A stretch of DNA of 64,000 nucleotides. Source: Cryptomeria japonica (lineage: Eukaryota > Streptophyta > Pinopsida > Cupressales > Cupressaceae). The stretch spans positions 541,402,335 to 541,466,334 of the forward strand of contig NC_081412.1 in NCBI RefSeq assembly GCF_030272615.1, read 5' to 3'. The position numbers and the translations under genes were made by a program. The notes beneath the pieces are model-generated. The model saw only the letters and a list, made by a program, of their open reading frames with translations, ran no database searches and was not told the origin of the DNA. This document shows, in pieces, positions 22,721 to 34,246 of this stretch; within the stretch, counting starts at the first letter, position 1; each line of letters opens with the position of its first letter.

Positions 22721-23670
22721 CTATGTCACGTTTCAGACCAATTTGTCAAGAAAAGTGAATTTAAGTAATTATAACTAAAAATTAATTTTAGTCAAACATA
22801 TGGTCTATAGAGATTAGTTATAGATGTCTTATATATGGACACAACTTTTCCAAATAGAATTCTCTACTAAATGTATATTTTATACCACTTTGGATCTAAT
22901 TATAATTTTTTTTTTTTTTTTAAAACTCGATGTTTCAACAACTCCTACTCTTATAAATAATATTTTTTTTGAAATGTAAAAATATCCTTTTATAGATCTA
23001 TAAGTGAATTTTCCAAAATATATGTATTTTAGTTATTTAATTATTCTTTATATTTTTTATTTTTCTTTTATTGAAAGTAGGGCATCAACACTAAAATATA
23101 AGGTTGATTATATTGTAAAGGAAAAATACTAAAATTTATTTTGGAAATTTGAAAAAAATAAAAGCTCTAGAGAAAAGAGTCTATGTTAAGATGATATAAT
23201 TATTTCCTAATTTTGATTAACAATTGAGAAAAAAGGTGACGCCAAATGGAAAGAGTTATATTTCAGTAAATGCAACTTTTCAAATTTAGTGAAAAATATA
23301 TATACATAAAAAATAGTTTAAAATATATTTTTGCACTAAATTTTCAAGTTATCAATATACACAAAAAAAAATTGAAGAAAAATAGGTAAAATTTACTATG
23401 TAAAGTGACACCTCGTGTAACATCAATTTCAGCATTTTATCAGCAACTAAATTGTAGTGCTTACTTTATAAGAAAGTATATTCAAATAATTTTTAAAATT
23501 TTTTTTTAAATGACAAACATAAAATACACAAGAAAATATAAATTTTATTAGTTTATATCATTTAAAAACTCAAAACATATATTTCACTTTCTATTGATTC
23601 AATTTAAAAAGTTGAATCACATTGGCCATTTCCTTTATAAAAGTGTGACACAACTCTATACTTTTACCTA
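22720..23670. other. AT-rich block, possible insertion
   Basis: Includes a T run at about 22906-22921 and 'aaaaatatatatacataaaaaatag' type sequence. No frame. Confidence 0.3.
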
Positions 23671-23679
23671 GCTAACAAA

Positions 23680-25110
23680 AAAATCCCCACCTCAATAGGA
23701 GAAGGCTCCACCTCCATATGTGCCACAAAGAGAAGGACCAAAAGAAGAGCACCACGAACCCACCTGAGAACACAAAAAACCTTAAAAACATCGGATTCTG
23801 ACCAAGCCAAGCACAACCTTAGAGAAAAAGACTTCGCTTAAGCAAAATAGGAAAGACACGCAGTCAAAATATTCCCTTAAAAATTAGCAGCACTTCTCTA
23901 ACAATAAATAGGTTTGAGAAGAAAAATGAAGTAGAAGCATAAACCCCACAAAACCAACAAGAGGCCAACCTCAAAAGGAGTAGATAAGGCCTCAAATACA
24001 CCAAATAGGGACCAAACCCTCGCAAAACAACTACCAAAAACAAAGCGTGGAAAGAAAGGGGTAGTACCAAAGAAGAGGCCCAACAATGAGGCCAACCAAC
24101 GAGAAACAAAAATAGCCTGTAGAACTGAGGAAGAGGGAAACAGAGCACTAAACAAATCCCCATAGTCCACCACTAAACAAGTACCACCTAACTCTAGAGT
24201 GGTCAAACCCACCAAAAAAGAAGAGAGGATCTAGAGTAGAATGCTTAAAATGACACAATAGAAACCAATGGCATCAAAACCCAAAACCACAACACCACTA
24301 GAAACCACTTATCTGAAGCCAAAGACCCCAACAAAGACCATGAGAAAATAAAATGCCCCACCTTCCTATGCACCCACTAGATCTACCTCCTCAACCATAA
24401 AAAAAAAGTCGCAACCTCCGCAGTCACCAGAGGAATGATCAAGCCAAAAGTTAAAAAATTCTTCCCCAAATACAAAGGTAGCACACCCTTAAGTTAATCC
24501 ATCATAGAAAAGCTAGGAACCAAAAGTCTAGCCAATTAGGTAACCACCAAAACTTCACCACAATCCTCAACTACTGCAACCTCAACATTGAAATGAGCAA
24601 AAGTCCTATCAACCCCATTACAACAATCGACACCTCTCCCAAAAATCAATAAAGAGAAAGCAACCAAGCCTGACTCAGTAAGAATGACCAAGACTAGATG
24701 AAGTAAGCCCCAAAAGAACACCCCCAAGAATGCGTTGTTGGCAACAAAGTCAAAAGCGACCATATCTACACTCATTGCAACACCACCACAAACTTCAAAA
24801 TCCATGTCACCCTTAATGCTACCTCCTCCAGTTGTAAAAGGCTCTCCTCCAGCCAATGACAAACCAAAATAAACTAGGAGACTAAACAAGGAGAGGACAA
24901 AAAATTTAGTGTCCACTAAGAAATAAAGAAGCTCCTTTGAAATATCGACACAGCCCAAGAGAGAAGCAAAGCAGGGGAGAACTACACCAAAATTGAACCA
25001 AAAGATATCTAGGCCATCATTGTCTGCATCTTCCTTAGAATCCCCTTTAGTCACTGCAATTAAAACTCTAGAGCTCCTGCTCCTGCCTCTCACTCTCTCC
25101 ATTATCAAGC
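23680..25110 (-). pseudogene. Unrecognised minus-strand frames in an old repeat (part 2)
   Basis: The longest frame is 24536-25108 (190 codons): an N-terminal basic stretch (MIMERVRGRSRSSR) then mostly hydrophobic Val/Leu/Phe/Gly sequence with several possible membrane-like stretches. Another 105-codon frame lies at 23898-24215. Base composition is higher in G+C than the surroundings. I know of no matching family, and the repetitive context (see 22264-22720) argues for a transposon remnant rather than a gene. A membrane protein cannot be excluded from the sequence alone. Confidence 0.25.
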
Positions 25111-25144
25111 AAAGTTATTGCTAACCTTGATGAGTTCTCTTAAG

Positions 25145-25400
25145 CAATTGAAGCTTGAATGTTTTTTTTTTTTTTTTTTGATAGGTAATAGGCCGTAGCC
25201 GCAATATTTTGAATTATTATAATTATTATGTTTGATTAGATTGACCCAAGACCTTCTCCATCCTATGGAAGGCCAAGAGTCACGGCTTAGAATTCCACTT
25301 TAGATGTCCCTATTGGGAATTGAACTTGGGTCTCCATAGTGAGAACCCAGTGTTTTAACCAGTTAAGCTCAACCCCTTGGACAATTGAAGCTTGAATGTT
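25145..25400 (-). mobile_element. tRNA-derived SINE with 19-bp target duplication
   Basis: The direct repeat CAATTGAAGCTTGAATGTT occurs at 25145-25163 and 25382-25400. Between them, on the minus strand, is a SINE of about 218 bp. A box-like AGCTTAACTGGTTAAAAC (25350-25370) resembles the tRNA A box region and CCAAGTTCAATTCCC (25315-25330) the B box. It ends 'gcctattacctatc' plus an A tail of about 17 (seen as T on the plus strand, 25162-25179). The long exact duplication implies a fairly young insertion, about 650 bp upstream of the glycosyltransferase. Confidence 0.9.
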
Positions 25401-26051
25401 ATCTTACATATAAAAAAACAAATACTAGATGTACTCTATGTCTATCAATATGATACTTAAAACAAATGATATTCTTTTGTTTACATACAATATGTATCCA
25501 TTACCTATAAATAAAAAATTATTAACATGCCCATTCAATTTATGGATCCATTACTAATATATTCTTAAAATATATCCAATTGACTATGTGGTCCCTCAAC
25601 CACGAACCTCCCATACCACATTAAATAAATTTATAATATCAAATCAACCAAAAATAGATAAAAATTAATATCAATACAGCCTACCACCCGAAAAAACAAA
25701 AATTGTATGTGTCACAAAATATAAAATATTTTAATATAGAACATATACAGAAAATTTGCAAGTAAAAGCCGCCCACTCTTATATTTAATACATGTCCAGT
25801 CACATGACATCTGCACTGAGTGGCGGTTTCTTTTAACGTTAAGAAGTGCCAGCACAATAGGACACAGCGCATGGTTTTAAAAAAGGTGTCATAACACAAG
25901 GGCATTACTATCAAACAAAAAAAATTGACCTGTAAGATGCCGCAGCTCTGTAATGTCATTGCTAGTGTAAATCAGCTGTCTTTATTAATCTTAATAAGGG
26001 ATTCAAGTTCCTTTCGTTGTAGACCCGTGAATTGAAATTGCTTTGTGAGCA
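25401..26051 (+). other. Upstream region of the glycosyltransferase gene
   Basis: Holds the promoter and 5' leader by position. No convincing TATA box lies within 100 bases of the start codon; an AT-rich 'aaaatataaaatatttt' occurs at about 25717-25735. The minus-strand frame 25681-25959 has no protein-like features. Confidence 0.4.
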
Positions 26052-27464
26052 ATGGCTGGAGATGGAAGTGCTGCGAGAATGCGAGTGGTGGTGGTGTCAC
26101 TCCCCGCACAGGGACACCTCAATCAGCTCCTTCATTTCGCCAGAGTCATCGCCGAAAGAGGAGCAAGCGTATCGTTCGTGGCCACCTCCACCCATATTCA
26201 CCAAGTCCGCCGCCGTGTTCAGGGATGGGATCTTCACAACTTCGATATTCGTTTCGAGGAATTGCCCATGCCTCATCTCACGGGTGGAGAGTTCGATTCT
26301 CAGAGTTCTCATATGTTTCCAATTCATTTGATTCCTCTGTTTGAAGCCGTGGAAGATCAGCTAGAGTCTCATGTTGATCAGCTACTAAGCAATATCTGCT
26401 CCGAGAACAATAATAAAGTGGTTCTAGTCTATGACGCGGCTATGGGATGGGTTCAGACTGTGGCTACCAAATATTCAGTCCCTGCGTATGTGTTCAGACC
26501 CACAGGTGCTTATTTTTACCTTTGGATGAAGCGGGTATGTGATGAGACATGGGGTTTGTCCCCGGTTAACATATCATTGAAGCGTTGCATTCCGCAAAGA
26601 TTGGTAAAATATTCTATGCGCCAAAGGTCACTTTTAGGGCATGCCAAGGGAGAGATCATAAACACATTTAGTGCACTGGAATCGCAATTCGTTCACCAGG
26701 GAAAAGGGGAATTAGTCTTCGGCGGAAAGCCTGTGTGGAGTGTCGGTCCTCTTCTTCCGCAGGCTTTCTTCAATGACGATCAACGGTTGCGATTACAGGC
26801 GGACATAGAGTGCATGAAATGGTTAGATACACAGGCTCCGGCGTCCGTTCTCTACGTTTCATTTGGCAGTGTGTCTTCTCTTTCCGCGACACAGATTGGA
26901 GAACTAGCAGACGGATTGGAACGCAGCGATCAGCCTTTCTTGTGGGTGCTCAGGATTTCCGATGGGGCCCATTCCTCGACAGAAGCGCAGTTCGATTCGG
27001 CTTGCAAGTTTCTGCAACAAGGGTACGAGAGGCGATTAAAGGGACGGGGTTTTATTGTGAGGAATTGGGCTCCTCAGCTTGACATCCTATTTCACAAGTC
27101 GACGGGTGGGTTTTTAACGCACTGCGGTTGGAATTCAACAGTGGAGAGCATCAGCGCCGGAGTGGCCATGCTGACGTGGCCTCTACATTCGGATCAGTTT
27201 GCCAACTCGGCTCTAATCACAGGGGCGCTGAAAGCGGGCGTAGAAGTGAAAGAATGGGGAAATGCAGAGGAAAATGAGCTGGTGAGTGCTGAGGAGGTTG
27301 AGAAAGCAGTAAAACGGTTGATGACAAGTGAGGAGGGAATGCGAGTGAGAAAGATAGCGCAGGAATTGAGAGGCGAGGCTCGTAAGGCCGTAGATGATGG
27401 AGGGTCTTCGTGGAAGGATATGGATTCTCTTCTCCATCACTTCTCTCAATCCTTTTCAGATTAG
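26052..27464 (+). CDS. UDP-glycosyltransferase (family 1), zeatin O-glucosyltransferase-like
   Basis: A 470-residue single-exon plant UGT, of normal length. The N-terminal acceptor domain starts with VVVVSLPAQGHLNQLLHFAR; His22 is the expected catalytic base and Asp128 (VYDAAMG) its partner. The C-terminal donor domain has a complete 44-residue PSPG box, Trp339 to Gln382, containing WAPQ, THCGWNS and HSDQ. Trp360 and the final Asp381-Gln382 are the residues usual for UDP-glucose. No signal peptide or membrane segment, so the enzyme should be cytosolic, moving glucose to a small-molecule hydroxyl. The AQGHLNQLLH start and LDI/STGGFLTHCGWNS/SISAGV context resemble the zeatin O-glucosyltransferase (UGT93, group O) branch, but substrate cannot be assigned from sequence. 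Start context GAGCAATGGCT is good for plants. Much higher G+C than its surroundings, and no break. Confidence 0.95.
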   Translation: MAGDGSAARMRVVVVSLPAQGHLNQLLHFARVIAERGASVSFVATSTHIHQVRRRVQGWDLHNFDIRFEELPMPHLTGGEFDSQSSHMFPIHLIPLFEAVEDQLESHVDQLLSNICSENNNKVVLVYDAAMGWVQTVATKYSVPAYVFRPTGAYFYLWMKRVCDETWGLSPVNISLKRCIPQRLVKYSMRQRSLLGHAKGEIINTFSALESQFVHQGKGELVFGGKPVWSVGPLLPQAFFNDDQRLRLQADIECMKWLDTQAPASVLYVSFGSVSSLSATQIGELADGLERSDQPFLWVLRISDGAHSSTEAQFDSACKFLQQGYERRLKGRGFIVRNWAPQLDILFHKSTGGFLTHCGWNSTVESISAGVAMLTWPLHSDQFANSALITGALKAGVEVKEWGNAEENELVSAEEVEKAVKRLMTSEEGMRVRKIAQELRGEARKAVDDGGSSWKDMDSLLHHFSQSFSD

Positions 27465-27561
27465 GCCAATGGACTGTGCGAACTAGGTGGACTTGAAAGC
27501 TCGGTTAGTATATTTTTAAACGCAGATCTGTGTAGTACATAAAGCCGTAAGTTGCCATTGT
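27465..27561 (+). other. 3' untranslated region of the glycosyltransferase (proximal)
   Basis: Unique-looking sequence between the stop codon and the SINE-like fragment. Possible poly(A) signals are the ATAAAG at about 27540 and ATAAAT at about 27581; neither is certain. Confidence 0.4.
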
Positions 27562-27640
27562 TATGTTGAAGTTTTCATGGATAAATTGTGATTCAAATTT
27601 AAAATCTTTTATTTGGTGTTAATGGAATGAGTCTTGTATA
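27562..27640 (-). repeat. Decayed SINE-like fragment
   Basis: The sequence 'tgttgaagttttcatgg...aaaatcttttatttggtgtt' matches 27807-27865 with mismatches. It begins within 100 bases of the UGT stop, so it may be part of the transcript's 3' end. Confidence 0.5.
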
Positions 27641-27806
27641 ACACCGTCCTTTCTTTGATTTCGACGTCTTTTATTTCTAACACTTTTCTTAAGTTATTCT
27701 TGTTACAATCTAGTCTTATATAAGGTCAGCCTTACTTTGATTCTAATGTCCTTAATTCACTCTATAGAATGTTTGGGGCTTCTAATTTGACTTAATTCTA
27801 ATATAA
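27641..27806 (-). repeat. Degenerate direct repeats of a SINE-like tail
   Basis: The phrase 'cttataaggtcagcctTactttgattctaatgtcctt'-type recurs three times (about 27632, 27716 and 27893) with many changes. Confidence 0.4.
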
Positions 27807-27940
27807 TGTTAAATTTTTCATGGTATAGTTAAGACTCGAACTTAAGACATTTTATTTGTTGTCGGTGTGTTCTACCACTGAACTTTTGGCTTTTATAAGA
27901 CAAGCCCATCCTTGGTTCAGATGTAGCCTTTTTTCAATTT
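27807..27940 (-). mobile_element. SINE-like copy with A and B box similarity
   Basis: On the minus strand, AAGTTCAGTGGTAGAACAC (27868-27888) resembles a tRNA A-box region (cf. AGCTCAGTGGTAGAGC) and TTAAGTTCGAGTCTTAAC (27829-27846) a B box. No tail or target duplication was found, so it is an old copy. Confidence 0.5.
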
Positions 27941-28247
27941 ATTATTTTTCAAATATTCCTAGAAAATCTATTAAAACTTGATGTTTGAGTTGTGAGAAGC
28001 ATGACCACGTAACATATTTTTTACATCCTATTAAATGATATTTTTAATAATGGTATCAAATTATTAGATGCAAGTAAAGTTGTTCACATATTGTCAGTTT
28101 CAACTAGCTACTAACATTAGTAGCTTCCTAATATGTGTAGCATCTAATATATGTATTAATAATCTTTAAACATAAAAAAAAATATAATATTTTTAATTTA
28201 ACAATAATTTAATTGAACTATTATTAATAATAGATTGTAAAGGTGTT

Positions 28248-28248
<1 letters not shown>

Positions 28249-28320
<72 letters not shown>
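28249..28320. repeat. (AT)n microsatellite
   Basis: About 35 uninterrupted AT units. Confidence 0.98.
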
Positions 28321-28323
<3 letters not shown>

Positions 28324-29379
28324 TTTTATTAACTAAGCATTATATATTTTTATATTCTTTATAATTATAAAATGGAAGATTTAATAATATAATTGTAATT
28401 ATTCATGCTTATTAATGATTTGACAAAAAAATTAAATATTGTTATCAATCTTTTAAAAAGTTATGGAAGTGATAACCTAAAAAAATTATAAGAAAGAAAT
28501 GATTGTGAATGCATTTTAATGTATTAAGATTGATTTTCATACTTTAATGGCATTGATGCACAAAATGTTATAAAAGAATTAATATAATCTCTTCTCTCGA
28601 CCTTGAATATCATTTCTTATTTCATTCTCTACTTCTCCCTTTGGCTCACTAGTCAATTTTTCTTTAGACAATATTATTGCCACATAATATCATTCCATTT
28701 TCATTTCATCCAAGCTTGCTATCAATACACTTAATCAAATTTGAATCTATTTTTGAAAATTAGGTTTGTAAACTCACTTATCAAAAAATTAGTGAATTAT
28801 GCAACTTAGAGAAGAATCATATGAACATTCTTGTTGGATTTGAAAATTTTCATGAGCTAACATAACTTGTTCTATTTCAAAAAAATGTATGAATATGAAA
28901 AATATAGAGTTAATAGATGAGATATAACTTTAGAAAGTGAAATCTTTTATATTTATATGTCAATGATCTAATTAGTACTACATTGGTTACATGATAAGTA
29001 AAATCCTAATATCAAGTTATAAAAAAATAACAAGACAAGAAACTAGACTCGGTTCCTTTGTTCTAAGTGGTTGATTAAAGATATCAAAGGGTTTGAAGCT
29101 TGGGGAATTCTTTTCTAGCATTACATTGAGGAAAGCTCCCCTTATAAAAATAGTGTTAAAATGGTGTCTTTTTTTATTTTCTTCTCATTACTTCAATTTT
29201 GATGACAATTAAAGACTTATTTGTAGTTCAAAGTATTTTAAAATATTTTAAACATGTAAATTCATTCCTTAAGTGGGCTCATAATCATTTTATGACTATT
29301 TTGTCCATCAATAATAATAAAATTAGTAGTGTCTTATTATTAACTACTCCAAGGTCCTTTTAACTCAAATTGTTGGGCT
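28321..29379. other. AT-rich spacer
   Basis: Nothing recognised; no frame over 60 codons. Confidence 0.4.
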
Positions 29380-31120
29380 CAAAGCACTAGGGATATATAG
29401 GAAACCTAGTTGTTGTTAAGCACAAATAAAATATTGAGAGTGGAGTGAACCAAAATAAATAAAAATTCATTCATTCATCAACTCTTGAAACATTAAATTA
29501 AGATATACAACAAATATAAAATAGAATAGAGCATTCATCACATAAGGACACCAAGGTTTTAATGTAAAAAACCCAATGAAGGAAAAACTAGGATGAGGAT
29601 CAACTATCAATATATAAACAAGTGTTACAACATTTGTTTTAGGCTTATTTCCAAGGAGGCTTACGATCGCCTAGACTTGCAAGCTAAGATGCACCACCCT
29701 AGGATAAGATACAAAGATTTGTAGATTAAATATCACTTCTTCAAACTAAGATACAATAGCATTACAATGAATAGCATATGGTGAACTACTGTAGAAGGCA
29801 CATCTTAGAAATGGTGATAGTGTAGTACTCTTTGTAGCCCAAAACTAGTTTATCACTTTAAATTCACACAATTCATACACCTCTAATATCTTTCTATATT
29901 TACTTCACACAATATGGTATTTCACATCAGCTCTCGCATATCTTTCAAGATAATTATATTCACACACTATACAAGTGGTTTATTCTTCCTTATACATATC
30001 CATATCTACCTCCCAAAAATATTGAGTAGGTTGGGTTAGTAGGAACTAATAAGTGAAATGTGTAACAAGGCATAAGTTGGCTCTAAATACAATACATCAT
30101 CAACATAATAGGTTGCATATCAACCCAAATCATAGTCGGTATCAACACAATGATAACGTGTCTTCAAACATTCTCCAACACAAATAGAATAGATCAAGAA
30201 CCACCACAATAAGAGAAGCACATCTAGTGAACTCCAAACATCAAAGTTGCTTATCAAAACGTCTCTAGACAACATGAGAGAACCCAAACACATAATGCGG
30301 ACCAAGATGAAGACATGAAAATAAACTATAGGTATTCTAAAATCATCTCCTAAAAGGAATAATCATCAATTATTGATACAAAAGAAGTAACTCAATAAGC
30401 ATGTAACGGTTGTGTAGTCTTGATAGGTTGTGTAATAACAACATGCAAGAAAGCATCCATGAAGGCACCAATAGACAAACAATTCATTTCATGGATCTAC
30501 TACACCATCCTTGTCATGTCCTCAAATCTTCATGAGCATATCTATCAAGGCAGAAGAATGCATAACATTCTTTTTATTTGATTATCCACAACTCATTCTT
30601 ATTTTGAGATCAGAGAGTGAAATCCATATCCTTTTCAGTAGAAGATATTATCAGTTGAAATATTGACAATAGAATCTTGAGAAACCACCAAGAATAAATC
30701 TAGAACCACAAAACCAAAGGACATAATGTGGTAGGGTGCAGAACCAAAAACCATTTTATAGACAAAAGAAATCCTCTATCTCAACACTTGGATATTTGTT
30801 TTAGGAACTAAATGATAAAAATAAACTCAACCATCATCCATATGAAATCTGAAGCATGTAGACACCAACCAAAGATGACTTTGGCAAGAATCCAATAAGA
30901 ATCAAGTATATCAAAAAATACCATCAATTTTGGATCGATATTATACCATATAATGAATATTTGAATGGTATTCTACATCACAAAATACATCAGATATAAT
31001 CTCTCGAATATCCCAACATACATCATCTGATCTACCAATGTTCCATCTAACCAACCTAGTGACAACATATATTGTTAGACATCAATATTGGTCCATCAAT
31101 GACATCACATATTACCAACA
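29380..31120 (-). repeat. Probable degenerate Copia LTR
   Basis: Contains 'ccaaggttttaatgtaaaaaaccc' / 'aaggaaaaactaggatgagg' near 29550-29600, the same core seen in every other Copia LTR of this window. The right end TGTTGGTAATATGTGATGTC (minus strand from 31120) is followed by a PPT-like 'aagagggagtttt' (31141-31155), the expected order for a minus-strand 3' LTR. The left end is approximate. A minus-strand frame at 30120-30305 is not significant. Confidence 0.5.
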
Positions 31121-34117
31121 CTCTCTCAACACGTCTCCAAAAAACTCCCTCTTAGTCATTGATGGAAAAATTGTATACATATCTACAAAACTCCCCATTT
31201 GATAAACATCTAGTCTCTTTCCGCCTTTTCCTGTATCTTTCCTACTTAGTTGATATCTATCTCCCTTTGATATCAAGGACAAAGGGCATAGTATTTACAT
31301 TACACAAAAAGTGAAAGTATACATATTGACTCTAAAAATATGCATTTGTTTCAATATTCTCTCCCTAACCATATTTTTCTTCAATGTAATGCTTCCCAAA
31401 ATACCCTAGAGAAAATACCAAATCTAATATATAAGGATATTTTTTTTAAAAACATCTACTAATGCAACATAAAAAACTATCTACACATATCCATCAAACA
31501 TCCATTAACATAATATACAGATTATCTTCATCACATAATTACAAATCATTATATGAAGGAAGAATTAAATACAATACATCAATAACATTCCCTAGGGTAT
31601 CTAAAATCCATTACCTAATCTATCCATAAACAATAACAACATGCTCACTTCTATAACTCATTGCATACTAACTCTATTATTATTCTTTCCTTCCATTCAT
31701 ATACATATGATCATCCACTATCATTTACATGATACCAAATACATATCAATAAATCCAATACCATTATTTCCAATAATGAATCAATATCCAAGATACAGAT
31801 GATACGTAATTATATTCACTTAATATATCATCTACCATTTCACATGATTGCAATATCCATTTACATCTTGGAGGATAGCTCCTAATTACCAATACCATTA
31901 CATCATAAATTATATACATACATATGCCATATAAATCATATACATGAATCTGCTACAAGTATCTAGCCATAGATGAGAAGATAGGAGATCCATATCCATG
32001 CAAGAGCATCCAATGAAGAACATCCCAATGGAAGAAGGCATAAAATCACCCAACCATGTGGAACCATAAGGAACCACCTCCTATGCTAGGATATGACACA
32101 AGATCCCACTCACACTCTAGATCTAGGCTAACACCCAACAACCAAAGGATACAACACAATACTAACAAAAAGATGTAAAACATAAAGCACAAGACCACCA
32201 ACATAAAATCTCTAGAGGCAACACACCAAATCATAACTCAAGGTGCTAGGACCTACATGTAGGGAAAAGAGTGTCATCACATGCGACAAATGGGAAGCTA
32301 GACACCTATCCTTGGATCCAAGATGCACATGCGGAGTCATCTCAACCTTGAAGGAATAAGTGATATTATATTACCCGGGTTACCAAGGTCTTCTGAATCC
32401 TATCCCAGATTGGTACCACTAGGCAAATAAGAGGGGCCCCCATAACCGTTTCTTATTTTATTAAAATCAATAGTTAATACTACCCAACCCTCATAGAATT
32501 AATTAATTTAAATTATCACTTGGTTACGTGATAAAAATCCCAATGAGATATCGTGGGGATCTAGACTCCGAGTAATCTGGCTGTCTACTCCCCATGGCCC
32601 CCAGTGACTCACTTTGAAGCCCAGTCCCCCTAGCATGTACCTAGACCTTACGTTTACAACAAATACAAGGAAACATAACATGAGCAAGGGATTTCAATAA
32701 TACATGACCTGGTTATCCATGGATCTATTTGTTAGATAAGTAACAACAAATATAATCATAGCAACCTCATGAGCAATATGCAATAAAAACTACCATAGTA
32801 AGACTATAACTAAAATGAGTGTGAGTAAATAACATAAATAATCCAATTCAATGAATAAATCGATCCTATGACAACTCAAGAACCCCAAAAACCAAAAGAC
32901 AACAACCCCTAAACAATCACAAAACCCGCACAGAAAGCTCAAAAATGACCCAATAAGACAAAATTATCATAGAAGGTCAAAACATCAGTTTGATGTATTC
33001 ATTTACCATCGTAGCACATATAAGCATAGGTTAGCACATACGACTAACATAACAACACATATAACAAATATATTAGCACATACAACTAACACAACAATGC
33101 ATATAACATGTATACATTAGTGCATTCATGTTTTAGCGCATATGAAGTCCAATTTAGCACATCCACGAAATAACCCAAAAAATGGAAGTAGAAAAATATG
33201 ATCCAACTCAGAAAATAAACAAGTCCATTAATGACACTGAATACAAGCAAAAAATACAATAAAAGCCATGACCTAAAGGCCTAAGCAACTAAATAATTTG
33301 ATAATCAAACCAAGTAGATTGAAAGATAGACACAAAAAACTATAATAGAGTCACCTCAAAATTGAACATCAATATGATACAACAACTAGCATCGGTCAAT
33401 AACATCGCTACCAAACAATATGACCAAAATAACCAAGAACAAGCACAAAATCATAGAAGATCGTTGGAGCATTCACAAAGAGCCATAAATAGCCAAGCAC
33501 AAAGATTAATCACAAGAATACCATCTTTCTCTTCATGAATTGTTTAATTAAATCTATGTCATGAAAATTCTACTACATTTCCCATAAGTCAGTCCCCATA
33601 ATCAATCTTTCTCTCAAACACAGAGCAGACAAACTTTCAGAAATAAAATATAAAAAGGAAGAAAGCTCCAACCTAGAAGATGAAGAGAAGGGTTTTTAAA
33701 CTTGACGAAGAGAAAACCCACCAAATTCTAGCCAACAAAGCTCCTAACCAAAATCCAAAATCCAAACTTCAAATTTGCAGGAAAACTCTTGCAAAGGCCA
33801 ACACAGGAAAACTCACAACAAATCTAATAAATAGAAAATCAAAGCCAAACTATAGAAAAAATTTGGCCAATGAAAATATTAGATTAAAATAAATTTCATA
33901 TGTACCATACCATAAATCAAGGCAAAACAATTTAAAATAATATTATTTAACCTTACCAAGCTCACAACCAATGGTAAAATAGTGTAGGTAAAGATTATAA
34001 TATTTAATTAACCTAATAGGATAAAAAGAGAAATTATAATATAAACATATAATAATAATTTAAACCATGGGCACAATTAAACATAAAAGCCCATTAATAA
34101 AATAACCAAAGGTATAA
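31121..34117 (-). other. AT-rich region, partly retroelement 3' non-coding
   Basis: 31141-31290 has PPT-like and 'ctccctttgatatcaaggacaaag' phrases seen downstream of Copia coding regions elsewhere (cf. 51956). From about 32340 to 32660 the composition changes (cccgggttaccaag, ggggcccccataacc, ccccatggcccccagtgac), suggesting a different repeat. A 70-codon Lys/Asn-rich frame at 33680-33892 is not recognised. No gene supported. Confidence 0.35.
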
Positions 34118-34246
34118 AAATAAATACCCAATTTAATAAATAATAAATATCCAATAATCATTAAATCAATATTATTTATTTATTGATTTAATGAATATTG
34201 GATATTTATTATTTATTATTTATTATTTATTAAATTGGGTATTTAT
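34118..34246. repeat. AT-rich inverted repeat (hairpin)
   Basis: The left arm 34118-34171 (AAATAAATACCCAATTTAAT ... ATTAAATCAATA) is a near-perfect reverse complement of the right arm 34180-34246, with a loop of about 9 bases. The right arm has extra TTTATTA units. It touches the start of a LINE fragment. Confidence 0.85.

Noticed and set aside
24536-25108. A membrane transporter gene
   Set aside because: The frame is hydrophobic but has no recognisable transporter motif, lies in a repeat-like region and is not supported by a second line of evidence; kept only as an unrecognised frame.
26045-27449. Other frames overlapping the glycosyltransferase (e.g. 26045-26344, 26810-27082, 27213-27449)
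   Set aside because: Shadows of the main UGT frame, which carries all family motifs.
27829-27888. A functional tRNA gene
   Set aside because: A- and B-box-like words are present but no acceptor stem or anticodon arm can be formed; a SINE remnant fits better.
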